12,366 bases of DNA from Neptuniibacter sp. (lineage in GTDB: Bacteria; Pseudomonadota; Gammaproteobacteria; Pseudomonadales; Balneatricaceae), in assembly GCA_030149405.1 (NCBI GenBank), contig JASBRM010000266.1, positions 1 through 12,366 on the forward strand, in the 5' to 3' direction. The position numbers were made by a program, and so were the translations under genes. Positions within the stretch are counted from its first letter, which is position 1. Each line of letters starts with the position of its first letter. Shown here piece after piece: positions 6,045-12,366 of this stretch. Under the pieces are notes generated by a model. It saw only the letters and a program-made list of their open reading frames with translations. It made no database searches and was not told where the DNA came from.

Positions 6045-6820
6045 CTCAACGTGCCCCAGCTATGTTCATAGGTCATGGCTCCCCAATGTTTGCACTTCAG
6101 CCTGGGAAAGCCGGAGCCTTATTGAATGACTTCAGTCAGCACTTTTCTGAGGTAAAGGCAGTGCTGATTATCTCACCTCACTGGATGACGAAAGGCCTGG
6201 CTATAACTTCAGGTAATCTACTGGAAACGATCCACGACTTTTCTGGCTTTCCTGACCCACTCTATAGCGTGACTTATAAAGCACCGGGTGACCAAAGTGT
6301 TGCTGCGGAGGTGCAGCAGCAATTGGAAACAGCCGGTTATCAGATCAATATGGATTCCAACCGGGGGCGTGATCACGGGGCCTGGGTGCCAATGATCCAT
6401 CTTTTGCCAGAAGAGAATCTGCCAGTGATTCAATTATCGCTGGATCGAACTCTGAACGTGGAAGGTTTACTAAAACTGGGCCAGTCATTAAAACCACTTA
6501 GAGATCAGGGCATAGCGATTATTGCTTCCGGAAGTCTGACCCATAACCTTTATGAGATCCAACCTGAACAAGCACCTCCCTTTGCCTATGCGGATCGGTT
6601 CGAGAAGTGGGTTAGGGCGTGTGTTCAAAACCGGGATACTCAACAACTGATTAAGCCCCATCAATACAATCAAGACTTTAAACGCTCACATCCTACTGAC
6701 GAGCACTATGTGACTTTACTTATTGCTTTGGGAGCGAGTGAAGCATCAGAGCAATTGCATGTACTTGAAGGTGGAATCCTCCACGGAGTTATCTCTATGG
6801 AGTCTTATGGTTGGGTATGA
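6041..6820 (+). CDS. ygiD: LigB-type extradiol ring-cleavage dioxygenase (4,5-DOPA dioxygenase, YgiD family)
   Basis: A 259-residue class III extradiol dioxygenase-like protein of the DODA/LigB family. Members cleave catecholic rings such as DOPA between carbons 4 and 5. Metal ligands corresponding to E. coli YgiD are present: His12 (GHGSP), His47 (SPHW) and His168 (SLTHN). The catalytic His222 (DEHYV) and the conserved DHGAW (111-115) are also present, so it should be active. YgiD itself crystallised with zinc; the native metal here is unknown. Its ATG overlaps the reductase stop by four bases, so the two proteins are probably made together. It is unrelated in sequence to the catechol 2,3-dioxygenase at 705-1628, giving the window two independent catechol-cleaving folds. 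The substrate is inferred as a catechol-like ring, not specifically DOPA. Confidence 0.9.
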   Translation: MTQRAPAMFIGHGSPMFALQPGKAGALLNDFSQHFSEVKAVLIISPHWMTKGLAITSGNLLETIHDFSGFPDPLYSVTYKAPGDQSVAAEVQQQLETAGYQINMDSNRGRDHGAWVPMIHLLPEENLPVIQLSLDRTLNVEGLLKLGQSLKPLRDQGIAIIASGSLTHNLYEIQPEQAPPFAYADRFEKWVRACVQNRDTQQLIKPHQYNQDFKRSHPTDEHYVTLLIALGASEASEQLHVLEGGILHGVISMESYGWV

Positions 6821-6941
6821 TTGTAGGGAAAAGTTTGGATTTTTCTGTTAGAGCATACTCGACATTGACACATTGAGGATATTACCCCCTCGTCAGTTTC
6901 ATATTAGTTCATCCTCCTAAACAAGGCAGCCTACAATAATA

Positions 6942-6970
6942 TTGGGTAGAGAAATCAGTCGCTCAATAAT
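6942..6970 (+). promoter_or_regulatory. Weak candidate sigma-70 promoter for the diguanylate cyclase
   Basis: TTGGGT (6942-6947) and AATAAT (6965-6970) are 17 bases apart, 33 bases before the start codon. The -10 matches five of six consensus bases and the -35 only three. It is the best pair I found in the 183-bp gap after the dioxygenase. Confidence 0.3.
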
Positions 6971-7003
6971 AGAATTGTTTGATACAGCACAGTGGAAGCA
7001 ACT

Positions 7004-8497
7004 ATGGATCTATTTGTAGTTTTTAGAGGGATAAACTTTCTGTGCTTTACAGTGATGCTAGTTCTTACATGCAATTCGAAAATATATGCAGAACCCACTT
7101 CGCCCTCAATCCCTCTTTCTCTAAAGGAACATCAGTTTATTAAAGATAACCCCGAAATTACCATTGGGGCTGGTAAATCTTTCGAGCCATTTGTAGTCCA
7201 GAATCAAGATGGATCATTAACTGGGCACGATGTCCAAGTTGCTAATTTAATCGCGGATCGAACAGGTTTAAAAATCAGATTTGTCTACGGTGTTTGGGGA
7301 GATGTACAGGAAGCCGCTGCAGAGAGAAACATTGATGGGCTAATGTCTGCAGTTAATAATACTGTAAGGGCAAAAATTTTTAATAGCTCCCTATCTTATA
7401 TCTCAGTTTCTAGTGTTGCTATAGTCAAAATCAACAACCCATCTGCCATAAAATCAACAAGAGATTTAAACGGAAAAAAAGTAGCTATTCAGCGTGATAA
7501 TAAGTTATTTGAAGATGTCTTGGACAAAGAAGCTATAGATGCGCAGATTCATCACTATGATTCAATTCATGATATGTTGCGCGCTGTGGTTTCTGGGGAA
7601 GTAGATGTTTGCTTACTAGATGAAGCTGCTTCTTATTTAGCGGAACAACTTGGGCTAAAAGAGTTTATTGAAGTGTCATTTACCTTAGGTGAGCCATATT
7701 CACTATCGTTTCTCTTAAGAAATGACATGCCCGAATTACGTAGTATTTTCGATAAAGGTATAGCCAGCATTAGTGCTGAAGAGCGTATACAACTTAAAAG
7801 AAAGTGGTTTGGGGGGCAGGAAGATCACACTAAATACAATCTACTGCTAAAAATCACTTTGGGTTTATCAGTTTTATTGGTTTTAACAATCTTTTGGAGT
7901 CACAGAGTTCGTTCGTCAAGAGAGCACATTCGCCAAATGCTGTCATCATTAGAAGAAAAAGATCGAGAACTTCAAGAAAAAAACAGCATGCTTGAAAACT
8001 TATCAAGTACAGATCATTTAACTCAGCTTATAAATCGCTCCAAACTGGATAGTATCCTCAACTCTGAAATCAAACGCTTCAAACGATCTGGTTCGTGCTT
8101 TAGCGTCATCATGATCGATATCGATTTCTTTAAAAAAATTAATGATGAGTTTGGTCACCCAGCAGGGGATATTACACTAATTGAATTTGCAAAAGTTTTA
8201 AGTCAGCGTTCAAGATCTGTTGATGCAGTGGGTCGCTGGGGAGGAGAAGAATTCTTAATAGTTTGCCCTGATACCGATGAAACGGGTGCTGAAGCACTAG
8301 CTGAAGAATTAAGGCAATCCATAGAAAAATCACCCTTCTCTATAGAGGGTAACCATACAGCCAGTTTTGGGGTTGCTAGTGTTTCTAAAAGCGATTCAGC
8401 ACATTCACTTATTTCAAAAGCTGATCAAGCTCTTTATTTAGCGAAACAGCATGGTAGAAATAGAGTTGAACGTTTCACTTCTTTAGATGTGAAATAG
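7004..8497 (+). CDS. Membrane diguanylate cyclase with periplasmic solute-binding sensor domain
   Basis: A 497-residue protein predicted to make cyclic di-GMP in response to a periplasmic ligand. In order: a signal peptide (about 1-29, ending SKIYA), a bacterial extracellular solute-binding family 3 domain (about 37-270), one transmembrane helix (about 279-298), a short coiled coil (about 300-334) and a GGDEF domain (about 335-490). The catalytic loop is GGEEF (413-417). The metal-binding aspartate lies in IDIDFFKKIND, and an RxxD product-inhibition site (RSVD, 404-407) lies exactly five residues before GGEEF. Both catalysis and feedback control look intact. The ATG at 7004 has GGAA at 6994-6997; a GTG at 6992 would add four residues. 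It is a single gene bounded by a terminator, with codon use rather more AT-rich than the flanking regulators. The ligand is unknown; an amino-acid-like or aromatic acid signal is possible. Confidence 0.92.
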   Translation: MDLFVVFRGINFLCFTVMLVLTCNSKIYAEPTSPSIPLSLKEHQFIKDNPEITIGAGKSFEPFVVQNQDGSLTGHDVQVANLIADRTGLKIRFVYGVWGDVQEAAAERNIDGLMSAVNNTVRAKIFNSSLSYISVSSVAIVKINNPSAIKSTRDLNGKKVAIQRDNKLFEDVLDKEAIDAQIHHYDSIHDMLRAVVSGEVDVCLLDEAASYLAEQLGLKEFIEVSFTLGEPYSLSFLLRNDMPELRSIFDKGIASISAEERIQLKRKWFGGQEDHTKYNLLLKITLGLSVLLVLTIFWSHRVRSSREHIRQMLSSLEEKDRELQEKNSMLENLSSTDHLTQLINRSKLDSILNSEIKRFKRSGSCFSVIMIDIDFFKKINDEFGHPAGDITLIEFAKVLSQRSRSVDAVGRWGGEEFLIVCPDTDETGAEALAEELRQSIEKSPFSIEGNHTASFGVASVSKSDSAHSLISKADQALYLAKQHGRNRVERFTSLDVK

Positions 8498-8517
8498 GCT
8501 TGCGATAAAGCCTTTTT
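8496..8517 (+). terminator. Rho-independent terminator after the diguanylate cyclase
   Basis: Stem AGGCTT (8496-8501) pairs with AAGCCT (8508-8513) around a six-base loop, followed directly by TTTT. The first arm includes the last two bases of the TAG stop codon, so the stop is inside the hairpin. The rest of the 8518-8622 gap shows no clear feature; a weak CCTG/CAGG dyad downstream of the convergent regulator lacks a T-run. Confidence 0.75.
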
Positions 8518-8622
8518 ACAATTTCAGCTGCTGTCGCTTTTTTAGGCATTAAGAACTAGCCTGATCTGAGAACTCTCGACAGATAACAACCTGATTTCTA
8601 TGTAATAATACAGGATTAAAAC

Positions 8623-10329
8623 TTACGATTCCCCATTCAGCTTTTTGAGCTTATAAGCCATTGTTGGTCTTGAGATGCCTAACAATCTGGCGGCTTTAGA
8701 AACGTTACCTTCACTCTGTTCCATAGCCGTGTTGATCAGTATTTCCTCGAAGGACTCCAGTTCAAAGTTATCCCTTAACAATTCTTTCGCTAGTGTGACT
8801 AACTGGCCCTGATCTGCAGAATCATCCTCCGTTAGGTTTCCGGTAGGATCTATAATGTTCAGAGGGTGGGTAGGTTCTATCAGCGACGGGAAAAAGTTTT
8901 CCAGACCAATTATCTGATTGTTATCAGTAAGAATGACACCACGTTCAATCATATTTTCCAGCTCACGGATATTGCCCGGCCAACTGTAATTATTGAATGC
9001 TTCCATGGCTTTATCAGACACACCTAAAGTGAGTTTATGATAGGCAGTATGGTATTTATCCAGAAAATGTTGCACCAGATGAGGTATGTCTTCAGTTCTT
9101 TCTCTTAGAGGCGGTATAAATACCGGGAATACATTTAAACGATAGAACAAGTCTGCACGAAAACGGCCATCAGTTACTGCTTGTTGGAGGTCTTCATTGG
9201 TTGCTGCAACCACGCGAACATCGATCTTATGAGTTTCACTACCACCCACTTTTTCCAGTTCACCTTCCTGTAACACGCGTAGAAGAGAGGCCTGTGCTCT
9301 TGGCGTTAATTCGATCACCTCATCCAGAAATATGGTTCCGCCATGGGCGCGTTCGAACTTGCCTTCTCTGGATTGAGTTGCTCCTGTAAAGGCACCTTTG
9401 GTGACACCAAACAGTTCTGCTTCAATCAGTTCCTGCGGCAGGGTGGCGCAGTTGACAGCAACAAACGGTTTATCTGCGCGGTCACTGCTTAGATGGAGCC
9501 CTTTAGCGACGATCTCTTTACCTACCCCTGTTTCACCTAAAAGTAGAGTGGTGACCCGGCTTTTAGAAGCACGGTTAATCAGGTGGCAGACCTTTTTGAA
9601 AGCTGATGACTTACCAACGGATTGGTAAAGAAGTTCATCATCCTGAAGTAAACCGATACCTGATTTGTAGACATCAACTTCAGTTTGCAGGGCCATTAAC
9701 TGGTCGATGATGGGATCTGGTTTAAGGTAGCGTTCAATTTCTGCGGGGTCTTCCCATTCCTCAGCAGGGCGGCCAACATTGGTACAGTGCTCATCTCCGC
9801 AAGCCACGCAACGGGTTTCTTTGAATAGGATTCGGCGTTGCATGTAGTAGCTGGTAAAACCACTGGCATAGCCCAATAATGTCCAGCAGACTGGATCTTC
9901 TGAGGGACCAAAGTCTGCCATATGAATCTCAGCTTCATAAGAACCATGCCAGTCAAATTCACCATAAAATTCGCCTTTTTCTATATCCATCTCTATCTGG
10001 ATGGGGCGTACTTTTACGATGCCTTCGATGGTATGCATTTGCGGACCAACCAGAAATGCATCCTGTGAGCTGATATCGGGTCGAATTCGTTTCGCCAGTT
10101 CCGCATCTTTTTGACCCGCTTCATAGCCAAAGCGCATCAACAGACCTTTAGCTCTTTCTATCCCGAGGGTCTCGATCAGTTCTTTGCGTAGAGAGCCCAT
10201 CACACCTGAGTGGATCAACAACATGCGTTGTTCATTCAACCAGATCTTACCGTTCTCTATATCAAACTTGATCTGAGCTAACAGATCCTCTGCAGAAGGG
10301 CTGGGTAGCTGTTCTCGCTCTTTACTCAT
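8623..10329 (-). CDS. Sigma-54-dependent aromatic-responsive activator, DmpR/MopR/XylR family (paralogue 1, GAFTGA)
   Basis: A 568-residue activator of sigma-54 promoters that senses aromatic compounds directly. An XylR_N/V4R sensor domain (about 15-205) is joined by a linker to an AAA+ domain (about 235-470) and a C-terminal Fis-type helix-turn-helix (about 527-565). Compared with MopR, the phenol-contacting His106 and Trp134 correspond to His99 and Trp127, and the zinc ligands Cys155, Glu178, Cys181 and Cys189 to Cys148, Glu171, Cys174 and Cys182, all with a constant offset of seven. Walker A is GETGVGKE (265-272), the sigma-54 contact loop GAFTGA (312-317) and Walker B FLDE (334-337). AAGG lies before the ATG. 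It follows paralogue 2 by 37 bp, so they are likely co-transcribed. Likely inducers are phenols or similar monoaromatics, with the promoter at 2032-2046 as probable target. Which of DmpR, PoxR or MopR is its closest relative cannot be decided here. Confidence 0.93.
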   Translation of the reverse strand: MSKEREQLPSPSAEDLLAQIKFDIENGKIWLNEQRMLLIHSGVMGSLRKELIETLGIERAKGLLMRFGYEAGQKDAELAKRIRPDISSQDAFLVGPQMHTIEGIVKVRPIQIEMDIEKGEFYGEFDWHGSYEAEIHMADFGPSEDPVCWTLLGYASGFTSYYMQRRILFKETRCVACGDEHCTNVGRPAEEWEDPAEIERYLKPDPIIDQLMALQTEVDVYKSGIGLLQDDELLYQSVGKSSAFKKVCHLINRASKSRVTTLLLGETGVGKEIVAKGLHLSSDRADKPFVAVNCATLPQELIEAELFGVTKGAFTGATQSREGKFERAHGGTIFLDEVIELTPRAQASLLRVLQEGELEKVGGSETHKIDVRVVAATNEDLQQAVTDGRFRADLFYRLNVFPVFIPPLRERTEDIPHLVQHFLDKYHTAYHKLTLGVSDKAMEAFNNYSWPGNIRELENMIERGVILTDNNQIIGLENFFPSLIEPTHPLNIIDPTGNLTEDDSADQGQLVTLAKELLRDNFELESFEEILINTAMEQSEGNVSKAARLLGISRPTMAYKLKKLNGES

Positions 10330-10366
10330 ATTGGCCTTTATGTTGTTTATTCTAAATCAGGCTAAT

Positions 10367-12052
10367 TTATTTCTTTAATCGATAAGCCATTTGAGGCCGC
10401 GTTATACCGAGCAGTCTGGTTGCTTGTGTAACATTGCCACTGGCTTTATCCATGGCCCTTTCCAGCAAGGTTTGTTCAAAAGAGTTGAGGTCGAATTCAG
10501 AGCCTAGAAGTTGATCCACAATGTCTTCATCACCGTCTCCGGTATGCTGATTCTGGAGTACACCTGACTGAGCAATATTCAGAGGGTGAGTAGGCTCATT
10601 AAGGGATGGGAAGAAGGACTTCATATCGATCGTTCGGTTGTTATCGGAAAGAATAATTCCACGCTCGATCATATTTTCCAGTTCCCGGATATTGCCCGGC
10701 CATTTGTACTTCATCAGTGTTTGCAGGGCTTTATCAGAAACGCCCAACGTCTTTTTGTTGTACATGGTGTGATACTTTTCAAGGAAGTGCTCAATGAGCA
10801 GTGGAATGTCTTCAGCCCGATCTCTTAGTGGTGGGATTTGTACCGGGTATACATTCAGTCGGTAAAACAGGTCTGCACGGAATTTTCCAGCTTTTACCGC
10901 TTCAGCCAGGTCTTCGTTTGTTGCGGCGACTACGCGGACATCAATCTTACGTACCTGATTATCCCCGACCCGTTCCATTTCACCTTCTTGTAACACACGC
11001 AAAAGGGCTGCTTGAGCGCGCGGATTTAATTCTACGACTTCATCAAGGAATATTGTGCCGCCATGGGCACGTTCGAATTTACCTTCCCGGGATTGTGTCG
11101 CTCCAGTATATGCGCCTTTACGCACACCAAAAAGCTCGGCTTCAATCAGATCTGGAGGAATGCAGGCACAGTTAACCGCAATGAAGGCTTGATCAGAACG
11201 TTCACTGGTTTGATGTAAACCTCTGGCAACAACCTCTTTACCAACACCCGTTTCACCTTGAAGTAATACAGTCACAGCACTTGAAGAGGCACGTTCAATA
11301 AGGTGACATACATGTTTGAATGCTTCTGACTGTCCTACCGAATTAAACAGGGGAGCGTCGTTGGATATGCGATTATCTTTCAGATGTTCACGCAGGGTAG
11401 ACATCTCATAACGCAGGGCAAAAAGTTCTTCGATAATTGGGTCGGGAAGCAGGCAGCGTTCGAGCTCTTCCTGATCTTCCCACTCTTCCGCAGGCTTACC
11501 TACGATATGGCAATGATCATGTCCACAGCCGGCACATTGCAGCTCTCTGAACATGATTTTTTTGCCCATATAGTAGCTACAGTAACCACTGGCGTATCCA
11601 AGTAGAGTCCAGCAGATTGGGTCTTCGGCTATACCGAAGTCATTAATATGGACTTCTGCTTCGTAGGAGTCGAACCAATTAAACTCGCCATAGAACTCAC
11701 CTTTATCTACATCGAATTCCAAGGCGACCGGTTCTACCCGCACCATGCCTTTAATGCAGTGCATCTGCGGGCCAACCAGAAAGGCTTCATCTGTGGATAT
11801 TTCAGGGCGGATTTTGTGAGCGAATTCAGCATCTTTCATTCCTGATTGATAGCCAAACCGCATTAGGAAACCTTTGGCTCGTTCCAGCCCGAGGGATGCT
11901 ATCAGTTCCTGGCGTAATGAACCCATTACAGCTGAGTGGATCAACAACATACGTTGTTCATCCAGCCAGATTTTCCCATCCTGATAGGCAAATTGTATTT
12001 CTGAAATCAGGTCTTCAGATGTAGGTAACTGAAGCGCTGTTTGTTCGCCCAT
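10367..12052 (-). CDS. Sigma-54-dependent aromatic-responsive activator, DmpR/MopR/XylR family (paralogue 2, GAYTGA)
   Basis: A 561-residue paralogue of the downstream activator with the same domain order: sensor about 14-204, AAA+ about 236-470, Fis-type helix-turn-helix at the C-terminus. MopR pocket and zinc positions are kept as His98, Trp126, Cys147, Glu170, Cys173 and Cys181. Walker A is GETGVGKE (266-273). The sigma-54 contact loop reads GAYTGA (313-318) rather than GAFTGA, a natural variant of this normally conserved loop. The start at 12052 is chosen because the N-terminus then aligns with paralogue 1 and an AGAAGAGA ribosome binding site precedes it; a TTG 30 codons earlier gives an unrelated extension. 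Neighbouring pocket residues differ from paralogue 1 (Phe127 for His, Tyr157 for Phe, Cys158 for Thr), suggesting a different effector range. It is first in the two-gene regulator unit. Confidence 0.92.
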   Translation of the reverse strand: MGEQTALQLPTSEDLISEIQFAYQDGKIWLDEQRMLLIHSAVMGSLRQELIASLGLERAKGFLMRFGYQSGMKDAEFAHKIRPEISTDEAFLVGPQMHCIKGMVRVEPVALEFDVDKGEFYGEFNWFDSYEAEVHINDFGIAEDPICWTLLGYASGYCSYYMGKKIMFRELQCAGCGHDHCHIVGKPAEEWEDQEELERCLLPDPIIEELFALRYEMSTLREHLKDNRISNDAPLFNSVGQSEAFKHVCHLIERASSSAVTVLLQGETGVGKEVVARGLHQTSERSDQAFIAVNCACIPPDLIEAELFGVRKGAYTGATQSREGKFERAHGGTIFLDEVVELNPRAQAALLRVLQEGEMERVGDNQVRKIDVRVVAATNEDLAEAVKAGKFRADLFYRLNVYPVQIPPLRDRAEDIPLLIEHFLEKYHTMYNKKTLGVSDKALQTLMKYKWPGNIRELENMIERGIILSDNNRTIDMKSFFPSLNEPTHPLNIAQSGVLQNQHTGDGDEDIVDQLLGSEFDLNSFEQTLLERAMDKASGNVTQATRLLGITRPQMAYRLKK

Positions 12053-12366
12053 TCTCTTCTCGCTTTGTTTTATTGTTGTTATATCCGCGTGGGTGGTAAT
12101 AACCCATACAGCCTTTTCGTAATGAAGGCTTTCTCTTAGCAAAACTCATGCACAAAATTTATGGCCTTAAGGTGCTGAGTTTTCAGCGCGTTGCGGTCGC
12201 GCAGCTGAGCAAATAATTAATTTTTAACCTTAGCCTAATCATTTCATCACCCTTTTAACAGGGGGGTGAATAGATTTTTTTTACGTGTAAATAGCTGCGT
12301 AAGGTGTTCATTTAATAAATTTATTTTCGCCTAAAAAGTTTTTTAAAACAGTTAGTTAATAGTCTA
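12053..12366 (-). other. Gene-free upstream region of the regulator pair, with several inverted repeats
   Basis: No supportable gene is seen. The region should hold the promoter of the two regulators, but I cannot pick one with confidence. Dyads present are: AGCCTT/AAGGCT (12110-12115 and 12125-12130), 58 bases before the start codon; GCTGA/TCAGC (12174-12178 and 12183-12187); GCGCG/CGCGC (12186-12190 and 12198-12202); and TCACCC/GGGTGA (12247-12252 and 12264-12269). The last is followed on the plus strand by an 8-T run at 12275-12282 after a 5-base gap, so it resembles an imperfect plus-strand terminator. GCTGAG occurs twice, 30 bases apart (12174 and 12204). Confidence 0.45.

Noticed and set aside
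6820..6937. ATTGTAGG (6820-6827) and CCTACAAT (6930-6937) form a perfect 8-bp inverted repeat.
   Set aside because: The arms are 102 bp apart with no supporting structure; at this length it can be chance.
10801..11175. Open frame of 124 codons on the plus strand opposite the second regulator.
   Set aside because: It lies antisense to the conserved AAA+ domain and has no family features; it reflects codon bias of the real gene.
12053..12142. N-terminal extension of the second sigma-54 regulator beginning at a TTG (30 extra residues).
   Set aside because: Its residues have no counterpart in the adjacent paralogue, and the ATG at 12052 has a purine-rich ribosome binding site and aligns with the paralogue's start.
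12137..12155. Possible minus-strand sigma-54 promoter upstream of the regulator pair, with TTGC preceded by a GTGCAT-like block.
   Set aside because: The nearly invariant GG of the -24 element is not present; only the TTGC half matches.
12247..12282. Hairpin followed by eight T residues on the plus strand, resembling a terminator.
   Set aside because: There is no plus-strand gene upstream within reach and a 5-base gap separates stem and T-run; recorded only as part of the upstream region.
1..12366. Search for CRISPR arrays, tRNA or rRNA genes, insertion sequences or phage integration marks.
   Set aside because: No regular repeat-spacer pattern, tRNA-like cloverleaf, transposase or integrase was seen on either strand.

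Overview
The window reads as a chromosomal piece of a moderate-GC gammaproteobacterium that degrades aromatic compounds. The protein families (a TOL/dmp-type meta-cleavage operon, sigma-54 regulators of the DmpR/MopR/XylR family, an E. coli-like YqjG/YgiD pair) point to Gammaproteobacteria. A marine Oceanospirillales-type host is my guess, not something the sequence proves.

Left block (1-2213, minus strand): the promoter-proximal end of a catechol meta-cleavage operon. In transcription order it holds a small 2Fe-2S ferredoxin (XylT/DmpQ type), catechol 2,3-dioxygenase (XylE/DmpB) and 2-hydroxymuconic semialdehyde dehydrogenase (XylG/DmpC), the last cut by the window edge. This is the T-E-G / Q-B-C order of the TOL and dmp operons, but no hydroxylase genes precede it here. 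Upstream of the ferredoxin lie a consensus sigma-54 promoter (TGGCAC-N5-TTGC, 2032-2046) and two repeated dyad-like elements 32 bp apart, about 150 and 185 bp before the predicted transcript start. That is the position and spacing expected of XylR/DmpR upstream activating sequences.

Middle block (2362-8517): a NYN-domain (PIN-like) protein and a secreted DUF922-type putative zinc protease, both plus strand. Next is a minus-strand LysR regulator divergent from a plus-strand cassette of a DoxX-family membrane protein, a glutathionyl-hydroquinone reductase (YqjG type) and a LigB-type extradiol dioxygenase (YgiD type). The last two overlap by four bases. The LysR/DoxX/YqjG set recalls the E. coli yhaJ-yqjF-yqjG system and suggests handling of quinones and catechols. 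A membrane diguanylate cyclase with a periplasmic solute-binding sensor domain follows, ending in a good rho-independent terminator.

Right block (8623-12052, minus strand): two tandem, clearly paralogous sigma-54 activators of the DmpR/MopR/XylR family, 37 bp apart. Both keep the phenol-contacting His/Trp and the zinc ligands known from MopR. They differ at neighbouring pocket positions and in the sigma-54 contact loop (GAFTGA in one, GAYTGA in the other). They are the obvious candidates to drive the sigma-54 promoter of the left block. The last 314 bases hold no supportable gene, only several inverted repeats upstream of the regulator pair.
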